Notes under the pieces: model-generated
What the model was told of the DNA's origin: nothing
The model's input: only the letters and a program-made list of their open reading frames with translations
Database searches by the model: none
Source of the DNA: Silene latifolia
Taxonomy: Eukaryota; Streptophyta; Magnoliopsida; Caryophyllales; Caryophyllaceae
DNA: 64,000 nt
Assembly (NCBI RefSeq): GCF_048544455.1
Contig: NC_133534.1
Coordinates: 119,312,269-119,376,268, forward strand
Direction: 5' to 3'
Program-made: the position numbers and the translations under genes
In this document: positions 43,342 to 53,832 of the stretch, piece by piece
Layout of the letters: each line of letters begins with the position of its first letter
Numbering within the stretch: the stretch's first letter is position 1

Positions 43342-44653
43342 TGATGCGTGTCTTTTATATAAGGTTTTCACCTCATTTTTACACGCATTTCCGTGCCTTT
43401 TATGTAGCATCTGGCTACAAATACCCCCGAATACTCTACTTTGGTCTATTTATTGTAATTTGCAGGAATTGACCGAGGAGGAGCTAAATCGAGCCCTAAT
43501 TGTCCTATTTGTACGCATTCATGGGAAATAAGGAGCCGGAGCTAAGGAATCTTACACTTGGAGGACGTATGAGCTGAGTCAAGGAAGATATTCAAGTCCT
43601 GGTGCGCCAACACAGCTCGATCGAGTGCTTTAGTGCTCGATCGAATGCTTACACACTCAACACTGGTCGATCGACCAGTTCATAGAGTCGATCGAGGAGG
43701 TTCAGGAAGCAGTGCTCGATCGAGAGGATGTCCGACCTCGATCGAGGGACCTGGCGTTCGATCGAGTAATAATCTTACTCGATCGAGGGGTTTTCGTGTG
43801 CCTTTAGTTTATTTTCCGCCTAATCTTTTATGGGCTTTTGTAATCAGTCCATGGATTAGGTTTAAGACAATTTTCAGTATAAGACTGAGGAGAACACTAC
43901 GTTACTCCCATCTCCTTCACCACGTACATTTCATCTGTTACTTTGTCACGGTTCATTTGGGAATTCTACTCTCTACCTTGCCACTTTGATTCGGTATTAT
44001 CAATTTAATTATTTCTCTGTCGTATTTATTGTTTTTAATTCCTTTTCTCTCTTTATTTTATAATAGTTCATTCAACTAGATTATTCATCATGTTTAGTTT
44101 GAATTATTTGGTTATTGTATTTGTTAATTTGATAATTATGAGTAGCTAAATTCCTATGCTAAGACTATAGGGGACCCATGATTTGAAGGGAGAGTAATCA
44201 ATTTACCAGGTTAATGCCGGTACCGTCTTCGTTGTTTAAATGCTACAAATAACTGTAATTGCCTAATTGAGTCGACGCAATTAGACCCTTATTCTTAGTG
44301 GACCTTGACCTGGACCGAAAGGTTGGAAGGGGGAGACTAGTAGCGAACAATAGAGTATTGCAGCGAGGGCGAAAGTTAAACTGTTTACGCTTTAGGGGGA
44401 GACCAGATGATTATGGTGAACCGCTTGTCTTAGCTATTCTCCCTTATCTGTCAACCTCCTTCTTTTATTCCTCTTCTCCTTACCCTGTTAGTTTAGAAAT
44501 CACAATTTACAACCCCCAATTTTGGTTACCTTGACGAACCTAGTTTAGCAGACAAATTCCTACCTCTCTGTGGATTCGACCCGACTTCCCTAGCTATATT
44601 AGTTAGTTGGAACCAGTTGGTTTATTTTTGACAGGTACGCGACAGACGTGTCA
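43342..44653 (+). repeat. 3' LTR of E2 with a 70-bp deletion
   Basis: 1312 bp, apparently identical to 35186-36567 except that about 70 bp after cgctttagg (near 44397) are missing. The palindrome array (43616-43787) and TATA-like tataaga (43878-43884) are kept. Confidence 0.95.
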
Positions 44654-45815
44654 ACTATTGTGATGCGATTTCTCAAACCGGTGTAACTCAAGACCAAATA
44701 CGATGGGTCTTATTTCCTTTTTCTCTAATTGGCACCGCAAAACAATGGTTGAAAGGCCTTGATAAGGCTACTCTCGGAATTGATTCTTGGAAGAAGTTGG
44801 CTCTAGCTTTCTACAAAAACACCGGAAAAGACTAACATGCTAAGAGCTCAAATTACGGGCTTTAAGCAAAGAGATGAAGAATCTTTGTATGAAGCTTGGG
44901 AGCGATCCAAGGGAATTTGTCGCTTATGTCCTCACCATGGACTTAGCGAGTGGTTCTTGGTACAACAATTTTGAAACGGTCTTTATGAAGACTCAAGAAA
45001 CATTCTCAACATGGGATCAAATGGAATGTACACCGAAATTGATGACAATCAAACTTGGAACAAAATTGAGGAAATGGCGGTCCATAACTCACAATATAGT
45101 AGACCTCGCAAGGCTACTAGAGGAGGAAAGCATGAAGTGGACTCCATTACTCAATTGGGTGCTCAACTTAGTTCTCACATTGATACCATCAATTTGAAGT
45201 TTGAAAAAGCTAGCTATGGCTAGACTTGAAGAAGCCTCAAAATCACCAAAGCATCATGTTAATGCCATAACTGCATCTTCATCAATCCCAAGTGGGATAT
45301 GTGAGAATTGTGGAACTTTGGGACATGACCAAAGTGAATATAAGGGAACAAATGAACAAGTGAATGCTTTCCAAGCATACAAGAGTGGTACCCCTTATTC
45401 AAACTATTACAATGAAAACACCAAATTCCATCCAAATCTCTCATACAAATGCCAAAATGTTCAAAATCCTTAACCAACATACACCCCACCTTCCATGAGA
45501 AACCAAAATCAAAGACCCTTTTACAACCAAAACCAAGGTTACCAAAATCAAACTCCATACAATCAACAAAATGACCAAGGTTTTGATGTTCAAAAAGCTG
45601 TCCACCAAATGCAAAAGAATCAACAAGAGTTTTTCACTCAAATGCAAAAGGATAGTCAAGCAAAGGAAATCACCATCAACAACATCCTAGCTCACACCAA
45701 AATGTTGGAAACCCAATTGACTCAACTAGCATCTTCAAGCTCACAAAGGCAAAAGGGGCAATTACCACCTCAAAGTAATCCCCAAGACATGAAACGGTTA
45801 GTGCCATTCACCTGA
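44654..45815 (+). pseudogene. gag: E1 gag, C-terminal part
   Basis: Continues E1 gag after E2, colinear with E3 gag (63020-63900). A deletion of ~12 bp near 44817 (E3 has aagttctaccca extra) shifts the frame. A small insertion near 45210 shifts it again. The zinc knuckle is degenerate in one spot (CENCGTLGHDQSEYKG, last C to Y). A TAA at 45471-45473 stands where E3 has CAA. A glutamine/asparagine-rich segment (45495-45815) then ends at another one-base shift near 45795. Confidence 0.85.
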
Positions 45816-45892
45816 GGAGTGGCACAAGGTATGAAGCACCAAAGAAGCAAGTTGAGGATGAAGCATCGGAAGCTAGTGACAAAGAAGAAGTT

Positions 45893-46660
45893 GTGAAAAA
45901 CTCCAAGGATGGAGAACCATCAAAAGAAGAAGTTTCAAAGAAAAATGAAGCCAAGGTCAAGGAGAAGGAGCCCATTGTGATTAGACTTCCTTTTCCGAGT
46001 CGTCAAGCCAAGCCCAAATTTGACGACCAACTTGGAAAATTTATGGAAATTGTGAAGAATTTGGAAGTCTCAATTCCTTTCACGAAATTAATCAATCACG
46101 TGCCGGCCTATGCAAAATACATGAAAGACATCCTTACAAAGAATAAGTCGATCCGGAAGCTTGAGACTATCGCCTTCACTAAGGTGAGTAGTGCAATACT
46201 TCAAGGGAGTTCACCTCCAAAACTTAAAGATCCGGGAAGCTTCTCAATACCGTGTACCATTGGCGACACCACGATCAACAAAGCCTTATGTGATCTAGGG
46301 GCCAGTGTGAGTGTTATGCCGTACTCGGTGAGTAAAAGGTTAGGGATGGGAGAGCTTAAATGCACCAATATCACACTCCAAATGGACGATAGATCAACGA
46401 AGACACCATTAGGGATATGGGAAGATGTTCCCGTAAGAGTTGGGAAATTTTTTATCCCGATGGACTTTGTCATTGTTGACATGGAAGAAGACTCCAACAT
46501 TCCAATCATTCTAGGAAGACCTTTCTTACACACCGCGGGTGCGGTAATTGATGTGAAGCATGGAGAGCTCACTCTAGAAGTGGGAGATGAGAGCATAACT
46601 TTCAATCTTGACAAGACCATGAGAGCTCCCCGTTTGCATGAACCATTTTTATCATTATAG
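45893..46660 (+). CDS. pro: E1 Athila-type aspartic protease domain
   Basis: A 255-residue open segment. A lysine/glutamate-rich entry (1-35) leads to RLPFPSRQAKPKFDDQ and the conserved AYAKYMKDILT. The catalytic motif D134-L-G-A-S-V-S-V-M-P and the flap/terminal region IILGRPFLHTAGAVIDV follow. It ends with TAG after LHEPFLSL. The same domain occurs in E2 at 37500-38150. In E2 the frame leads on into RT; here it does not. It is part of a longer gag-pro frame upstream, with the one-base shift near 45795, so the start at 45893 is only the first methionine of the open part. Confidence 0.82.
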   Translation: MKNSKDGEPSKEEVSKKNEAKVKEKEPIVIRLPFPSRQAKPKFDDQLGKFMEIVKNLEVSIPFTKLINHVPAYAKYMKDILTKNKSIRKLETIAFTKVSSAILQGSSPPKLKDPGSFSIPCTIGDTTINKALCDLGASVSVMPYSVSKRLGMGELKCTNITLQMDDRSTKTPLGIWEDVPVRVGKFFIPMDFVIVDMEEDSNIPIILGRPFLHTAGAVIDVKHGELTLEVGDESITFNLDKTMRAPRLHEPFLSL

Positions 46661-47426
46661 CTGGAAGGTTGATAGGAAGAAGCCGGAATTCCAATGGAAG
46701 AAGAAAATTGATGGTGCTCCATTCAAAGAGCAAGTTAATTGTAACAAAGAGAGCTTGAAAAGCTCACCAAAGTCTTTTGCAGAATCCGTCCGTCCATTTT
46801 AACTGCAAAATTGAAAATTTGGGACTGTTGAAGAATCTGAGCATCCCAGCAGAGAAGACGCTCGTCTTAAAGAATCCGCTCGTCTTTGCAGAAAGAAGCC
46901 CGTCTTTTTGCCAGTGCAAAATAAGAAAGCCTAATGTATCAGAATCCGCCCATCTTCTGCATAATCCGCTCGTCCCGCAGTCAAAGAATCCGAGCGTCCC
47001 AGCTGAAAGACGCCCGTCTTTAGGCGAGAATCCTGAACCCAGAATCGGCAGAATCCGAGCGTCCCGAAGGAAAAACGCCCGTCTTCCCCTGCAGTTTCAA
47101 AATTTTTGGGTGTTTTAAATACTACGTCCCACATTCATTCCTTCATTCATACATTCAAAACACTACCCATAAACCCCAAAACTCAAAACCCTCATCCTCT
47201 CCATCACCAAAACAAGATTTCCTCAACCAAATTCAACAAATTCAAATCCAAACTTCCTTTTAACAACAATTAATCACTCCTCCTCCAACAATAATCAATC
47301 CAAGCACCAAAATCTTCAACCTTTGAGTCGATTTTAGAAATACAAAGGCAAAGCCTTTCATCTTAAAATCGATTTGGGTATACTTGGAAATTTAAGATTT
47401 TCACTCTTTTCTTGGTATAATCATCA
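46661..47426 (+). other. E1 region after protease with palindrome array (no gene)
   Basis: Holds the palindrome array (46781-47082) and then a C/A-rich leader-like stretch (cattcattcattcatacattc..., many caaaa and ctcc) that precedes the accessory frame. In position and composition the latter resembles a 5' untranslated leader for a downstream or subgenomic message (inference). Confidence 0.6.
46781..47082 (+). repeat. Palindrome array in the E1 internal 3' region
   Basis: At least eleven aatCCGnnCGtc/agaCGnnCGtctt-type sites, with cores near 46787, 46838, 46859, 46877, 46898, 46947, 46967, 46991, 47011, 47056 and 47076. Pairs are 20-21 bp apart. Where two complete pairs are adjacent (46947-47011) the separation is 24 bp, as in the LTR. 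The gap of 45 bp near 47011-47056 fits one lost site. Confidence 0.78.
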
Positions 47427-48620
47427 ATGGCAAGAACAAAAGGATCAACAAAGGCACCTAAGGCAAAGGCACTCTCAACAAGGTAACAATGTCTTCAAGC
47501 AAAGAAAGCCTCATTGGCTATGGTGGTTGCTAGTGCAAACTTGGAAGTTCAACAACAACAAAATCCTCCCTTGGAAGCAACAACATCATCAACTCCAGAA
47601 ATTGCTCAATTATCAAACTATCCGGAGGTAATTTTCATTTGAGAACTTTCATGCTAGTCGCGCTCTATTAGTCCACCATCCGGGCATTAGAGTGTGGCAC
47701 AAGGTCATCAGGAATACTATCATTGCTAGAAAAGACACTAACCACTTTACCAAGCTTGATTGTGTTCTACTTGAGTCGGCCTTAAATATTGGAAGGGAAT
47801 TCACCAAGCCTTACAATTCTCTAAGGCTTTTGGTGGAAAGATGGCTCAATGTTGATTGTGGAAAGTAAGGCACCGCTTTTATTGTAAATGGAGGCCTAGT
47901 TACTCTCTTGGCCAAGTACTTTGATCCTAATTTCAACAAGGATACCAAGTATGTGGCGAAAAAAGGGGGTCATCTCATTGACATAGATGCCATGATTAAT
48001 AAGTACAACTGAGTTACGCATAATCCTCTTGACACCAAATATGGGTGGCTCACCAACGATGCTAGATCTTTTACTTTGCCTTCCAAGATATGCCGTTTGA
48101 GTGTCCATCGGACGAACTACCTTCTTCCCCTCTCAAAGGAAGCCGAATACATCATCCGTCAACAAAGGGGTGAAATTGAAATGCCCTCCTCCTCCATTGT
48201 GACACCACCCTATCCATTCAAATATCAAGAGTTCAAACCCGAAGGTGTTGAAGCGGGCAATGACTACATGACTCTACTTATGCAAGAGATGCACAAACAA
48301 GCTTATAAGGATCGGAAGATGCATACTTAGCCCAATATCCACCCCTCCTTCATTTAGCTAGGTATGGACTACTTGATCCTTCATGTCCTTTGCCTAGTTG
48401 GGTGGATAGGGAAGTCTTCTTTCCAAGTGCATCTAGGGGTGAGATACCGGGTGACGATGAGGTTGTCGGTGATGAGGTTGTTGATGAGGGCATTGTTGAA
48501 GAGGTAAATGAAGAAGAAGAGGATGATGAAGGAAGTGAGCAAGGAAGTGAAGAGGGAAGTGGTGATGAGTCCACTTCTATTGAGGAAGATGATGACAATG
48601 ATGATATGGTGGAAGACTAG
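47427..48620 (+). pseudogene. E1 accessory frame of unknown function (broken), acidic C-terminus
   Basis: I do not recognise the family. The ATG at 47427 opens MARTKGSTKAP..., a short basic, alanine/lysine-rich start, and is stopped after 19 codons. A glutamine-rich stretch continues in the same frame. After a shift near 47640, an apparently globular part follows (HHPGIRVWHKVIRNTI, LLVERWLNVDCGK, GWLTNDARSFTLPSKICRLS, PLSKEAEYIIRQQRGEIEM), with stops at 47866 and 48010. Another shift near 48320 leads to PSWVDREVFFPSASRGEIPG and a tail of almost only Asp/Glu/Gly/Ser, ending in DDMVED (48618-48620 stop). Its position after pol matches the extra or env-like frame reported for Athila elements, but I see no signal peptide or membrane segment. 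Confidence 0.6.
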
Positions 48621-49416
48621 CAAGCTTTGGAGGCTCCTACCCTCTTGAGGTTTGTCTACTTCTTTCTTTGTTTTATTTATTTTATCTTGATCATGGTTGG
48701 AGAGTCCTAGCAACATAGAGGACTAACACCTCGGCCCCATTGAGGTGTTCTTATTTCATTGTTCCCACTTTTGAAAATCCAAAATAACAATTTAGTTTCA
48801 TGCATTGCATCTTGTGTGCATGAACTACCCCCAACTTTAGGACATTAGAAATAATGTCTATCTCGGTTTGGGGAAGTACATGCATACGCAACGGGAGGTA
48901 ATCTAAATTAAGCTCTCCGTCATAAACAAAAACCCATGCATCATGTAGTGTAGTATAGTATAGCATGTATTTAGTGTAGAATGCATGCATCATGTTTGCA
49001 TAATTTCCCATCATTTTGGCCATTGAGGACAATGCCCATATTAGTGTGGGGATGGGGAATTCTAACTTAACTTTTATTCAAAAATCCAAAAAATCCAAAG
49101 GTTTCGAAAAACCATAAAAATTTGAAAAATTTGAAAATCCAAAAACATGTTCATTTCTTTTGTAGTGTAGTCATGTATATATTGTTGTATATATTGTATT
49201 TGTTCTATCCTTGTTCACATTGATTTACTACGCCACATCCGAGACATGAGGATCATGAAGACCGCATGGTATGATCTTTCCAATCTCCTTTTTCCTCTTT
49301 ATGTTAATGACTATGCGGCTTTATTTTGATTGATGCGGTATAACAATGTGAATCTAGGACTTGCATTTAGTTTATATGGCATATTAGTTGGTAGAATGAT
49401 TTGCATTAGGATGTTT
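48621..49416 (+). other. E1 3' non-coding DNA up to the C4 insertion
   Basis: No gene. Two stretches of the kind ggacaatgcccatattagtgtgggg (about 48835-48885 and 49015-49060) with G/T-rich purine tracts occur, as commonly seen near Athila 3' ends. C4's left target duplication tgttt is at 49412-49416. Confidence 0.65.
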
Positions 49417-50683
49417 TGTTGGAATATGTGTCCTCCGACAATAATGCGATCACAACTGTTGATCATGATGATCACATGTTTATGTCTCATTTTAAATAAT
49501 ACAATTGGGAAGTAATATTTTACTGTCAACTGGTCCACACATATCGGTAATGATTGGCTGACTAGAGTTTGACATTACTGTCGTGCGACGGTGGTGACCA
49601 GTTGATCCCCTTAGGTCATACCTATAGGGTAACACTCTTAATTGATCATTTAATTGATCGTATGACGATATGGGTCAATTAAATTACTTAAAATTGACGG
49701 ACGATTTTGGAAGTAATATTTACGTGTCTCATTGAAATTTGATTAAATAAGATACGGTCTAAGTAATCGAATTGTTTTATTACTTAAATGAAATTATTGT
49801 TTAAGGAAACAATTGCATTTGAATGAATAAATTATTATAAATCCAAGATGTTGTGATTTATAATTGGTAAATTATTTTGGTACAAGTAATTATGAATTAC
49901 AAAGTCAATTTTGTATATGACGTATTTTTATTAATGCGTTGATTTTTAATATGTTAAAAATACATAACAGTTTTATGTGACATGTGACATGTGACAAATT
50001 GACAAAAAATAAAATGGAGTCCATTTTATCTATATGTACCGAAATTAAGGGGAGGATTAGGAATATATTGTGTTGATTATGTTAGTGGTAAACATAATCA
50101 TTTCCTTCTACACCTAGCCATGCAACCTTACTTAATCTTGTGAAGACCACCTTGTGCATGCATTGGCCCTTTCCTTCCCATGCCACCCGGTTTTTCAAGA
50201 GGAGAAAACAATGAGTTTTTCTCCTCATTTTACCTAATATACACTACCAAAACATTTTAGTGTATTATTCATTCTTACATCTAAAAATATAAGAATTTTA
50301 TTGAGATAAAAATCTTCCTCCTCCTCCCTCTCTCTTAACCGAATTATTGAGAGACCAAATAATATTTTGGGTCAACTTTTATACAAAATTAATATTGTTC
50401 TAGTAATAATAATATTAATTTGATTAAGTTGTTACTTTGGGTATATAACCTTGGGAGGGATTCTACACTTGAATCCTTGTTCGTCCTATTAAGGAAAGCT
50501 CAAGAACAAGAGAGTAGGAGAACTCTCTTGTGCCCTTTGATCCGAAATATCAATGTAAGAATAAAGATTTCTTCCTTATTTTACTTATAGTTTGCATGCA
50601 TAAGATCATCTTTTAATTTCATGACTAAATTAAAATCATAACATATATGAATATGTTGAGTAAAGAGATATAGATTTCTAACA
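49417..50683 (+). repeat. 5' LTR of C4
   Basis: Begins TGTTGGAATATGTGTCC and ends tagatttctaaca. The primer-site-like agcggtatcatgagcc follows. Confidence 0.93.
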
Positions 50684-52935
50684 AGCGGTATCATGAGCCT
50701 TGGTTGTTTGCATGCAAATCGGTTATAGTTTTTCCGAGTTATACGATTAACATATAAAACTTGTAAATTTGTGTTATTATGATATATCACGAAATAACTT
50801 TATGCATGTTAAAGTTTCTGGTCCTAAAATATTTTTAGGATATTTTGGTTAATTTATGGATTTTTATTGTTCATCTTATATAATAGTGGCATTAAAAATA
50901 TGATTTTATGATTAAAATGTCATTTTCGGACTAAAATTAGCTAAACTTCGAATTTGCCAGTGCTTTTTGGATATGTTATCACATGTTTTATTTTTAGATG
51001 ACCTGTAAATTTTCAGAATTTTTGGAGTTCTTATGCTCGAAATATGGATTTTTAATGATAAAAATCGGATTTAGATGAAAAATAGGTTAATATGAGATAA
51101 ATCTAGAATCTTGTCATAGACATTTAGTATGTTGTTACATGCAATTTTACAAGATGTGTGTAAAATAATTGGCTATATTGAAGTCTTTATGCATGATTTA
51201 TGAATTTTTGATGAAAAATAGCATAAATAGTGACTTAATTAGTGAATAATTGCTAAAACATACTCCATGACTAAGGAAAAACGTCACATGTTGCATTTTA
51301 TTATCTTTTTCATATCTAAAATTGAATAGTTGATGAATATAATTTTTCTCATGTTTTTATGATTATTATTGATAAATCCGATAAACCGCAACATAGTTTT
51401 TCCGATAATTTTACGAAATTTTAACCTAAGTTTTAGAACATTATGAGTGTCATGGTATTTTTCCAGAATATTCATAAGTTTAAATTTCAAATTTCAAATT
51501 TATTTGAATTTTTGGTGATTTATTTGAAGTTTATAGCATTTTATTGTAATTTTGGGTCCATTAATGAACAATTTTAAGAAATAAAAGTTAATTATAGTTA
51601 AATAGTTAGTGGAAACTAATTTTGAGTCCTAATAGGTAAGGATAATTAACTTGTGCAAAAATATGAATTTATGTAATTTATTGTGATTTTAAAAGGTTGA
51701 ATCACGCAAATCCGTAAAAATCGTTAAATATACGATATTGGCTCCTTAAAGGCGATTTAGCATAAAACTGGGCATGTTCATACATATTATAATGCTGCAT
51801 TTTATTTATGATTGTCATAATTTTATTTTATGTAATTTTTGAATTATGTAATTTACTTAGTATGGCCTTAGTTTTTAATTGGTATTACCCGAAATGTATA
51901 GGAATATCGATTCGGGTGTAATTTATTGTGATCTCGTATCACCGTTTTGTAATTTAATAGTTTTATAATTACAATTGTATAATAGGAAGTTATGTAATTT
52001 TTTATGTAATTTATTTATTCCGGAGTTCCTTGAAGACGGTGTCCACAAGAAGGCGACACATAAAGACGGTGTTGCCTCGAGATGCGTGCTAAAAACCGAA
52101 GTTCAAGGGCCCAATGGAGTTGGTTTCCGAATATGTAATAGTTAATTAGATTTTCTATTTTAGGAACGCCATACTAGGATTTAATTTATGCTTTGCATTT
52201 TTATTTATATGTCGCATGCATCGCTAAATCACCATAACTAAAACATGCATCATCATTTAATCGAGTTTATTGACCGTGTCAAATACAATTATCGTAGTTC
52301 ACCGCTTTAGTTCACTTAAAACGTGATAGATAATAAATTGACATGACCTCTCGCTAAAATAAACAATTGAGACTTAGCCTTATCAAATAGTAGAAACCAT
52401 GAAAACCTATTTCGCGAGGGAGTGCACTCGGCCACCCCGGGGTACAAACCTTGTTACGTAGGGGAAGTGGGTGATAAATGTCTATCCACCGAATTCATGT
52501 TGATGAGGGTTTCATCGGCTACCCCGTGCCCAAGTTAATATGGGTTTGGATCATGGACACATTTATTCGAAATTTGGATTGAACTCAACAAAAGTTTTTG
52601 ATAAGGGTTTCATCGGCTACCCCGTGCTCTTGTCGGATGTGTTTTGGGCTATTGATAAATATTAGAGTAATTTTATCGACCGAGAGTTCTAAAAGTAGAA
52701 TCGATTAAAACGTTAGTCCACCGAGTTATATTGATAAGGGTTTCATCGGCTACCCCGTGCCCGAGTTAATATGAATTTGGATCTCGGAATCATTTATCTA
52801 GTTGGGTAGAGGTCACTAGAAAAATGCAATAAAACTTGTTTAAATTAAATTTTTACGAGTATTATTTTTATTAAAACGACATTTGTTTTACTCCTTCTAT
52901 TTTGTTTTGTAGACCGCTTCTGTTTCTCATAACCA
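50684..52935 (+). other. C4 leader with CGGCTACCCCG repeats
   Basis: 2.25 kb with no gene. It starts with the variant primer site gcggtatcatgagcc. From 52420 to 52780 four repeats hold CGGC-(C/T)A-CCCCG (near 52428, 52514, 52612 and 52747). Three are in the longer frame ggtttcatcggctaccccgtg. C3 and C1 have the same repeats with other inner bases. Confidence 0.78.
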
Positions 52936-53832
52936 ATGGCTACTCCAAATCCAAACGCTACACCTCTCGCTAATACTTCATGGCTCCGATCCTTCATGGA
53001 TCGTTGTAAACTTGAAAAGAATGGGTCAAATTTCTCCGATTGGGATGCCCAACTCAAACTAGCCGCCCAAGGTGACGACAATCTTTGTTACCTTACCGAG
53101 GCCTCTCCACCCGAACCTAATACTAGGTCGACCGCCGCCACTAGGGAAGCATATGAGGCTTACCATAAGGAGTCCGCCGCAATGAAAAACGTGTTGATCT
53201 TTGCGATGGAGGCGGATCTCCAAAGGAGAGCCTTTAAAATGGGCACCGCTAATGAAATTTACTCCAAGCTTGTGACAATGTTTTCACAAACTCCGCGGAT
53301 CGTCCAATATGAGGCGGCCGCGGCATTCTTTGATCTTAACTTCAAAGAGGGCCAAAAGGTTAGCCCTCATGTGCTCAAATTAATGGATCTAGTCGAGACC
53401 TTGAAGATTCAAAAAGTTGAAATCCCTAAAGAACTCATTGTAGATAGGATTCTACACTCCTTATCCAAAGTCAAGGCATATGTTCAATTCCGGGTGAATT
53501 TTAACATGCAAGACAAGGACGTGTCTCTTGAAGAGTTGCACAAGTTACTTGTGCAAGCCGAAAGAGACATGGGGTTAAATGTTAACCCGCCTAAGGATGT
53601 GCTTAACATAAGCACCAAAAGCAAGGGGAAGTTCAAGAAGAATGGGAAGAAGGGTAAGAAGCAAGCTCCCACTTTCACCAAAGCTAAGACTTATGAAGCT
53701 AGCACCTCCAATATCAAGAAGGGTCCTCTTGATAAATGCCATTATTGTAATGGTGTTGGACATTGGAAAATAAATTGTTCCAAATACCTTGGTGATATTA
53801 AGGCTGGAAAGATCACTCCAATAGGTAAATGA
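52936..53832 (+). CDS. gag: Copia Gag of C4, intact
   Basis: 298 residues, the same length as the C1 Gag and about 95% identical by eye. UBN2-type core: NGSNFSDWDAQLKLAAQG near residue 30, then FKMGTANEIYSKLVTMF, YVQFRVNFNMQDKDVSLEEL. A lysine-rich linker (KGKFKKNGKKGKK) and a full zinc knuckle follow (C268, C271, H276, C281; CHYCNGVGHWKINC). It lacks any protease extension: the stop at 53830-53832 is followed by decayed DNA. The start ATG is shared with C1 and directly follows the leader. Role: particle formation and RNA binding; it may serve in trans for pol-bearing relatives such as C3 (inference). Confidence 0.92.
   Translation: MATPNPNATPLANTSWLRSFMDRCKLEKNGSNFSDWDAQLKLAAQGDDNLCYLTEASPPEPNTRSTAATREAYEAYHKESAAMKNVLIFAMEADLQRRAFKMGTANEIYSKLVTMFSQTPRIVQYEAAAAFFDLNFKEGQKVSPHVLKLMDLVETLKIQKVEIPKELIVDRILHSLSKVKAYVQFRVNFNMQDKDVSLEELHKLLVQAERDMGLNVNPPKDVLNISTKSKGKFKKNGKKGKKQAPTFTKAKTYEASTSNIKKGPLDKCHYCNGVGHWKINCSKYLGDIKAGKITPIGK

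Larger units (their letters stand above)
35186..44653 (+). mobile_element. Athila-like Ty3/gypsy element E2, nested in E1 gag
   Basis: 5' LTR 35186-36567 and 3' LTR 43342-44653. ACTAT duplications flank it on both sides. The primer site TGGCGCCGTTGCCGGGG (36573-36589) is complementary to the 3' end of plant tRNA-Asp, typical of Athila. Gag is reduced to its zinc-knuckle end, followed by protease, RT, RNase H and integrase with many breaks. The LTRs appear identical apart from a 70-bp deletion in the 3' copy. Confidence 0.95.

Noticed and set aside
47427..48620. Calling the accessory frame an envelope gene
   Set aside because: The position fits, but no signal peptide, transmembrane helix or cleavage site is visible and the protein has an acidic tail.
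52845..53081. Minus-strand frame over the C4 gag start
   Set aside because: Shadow of gag on the opposite strand, with no independent support.
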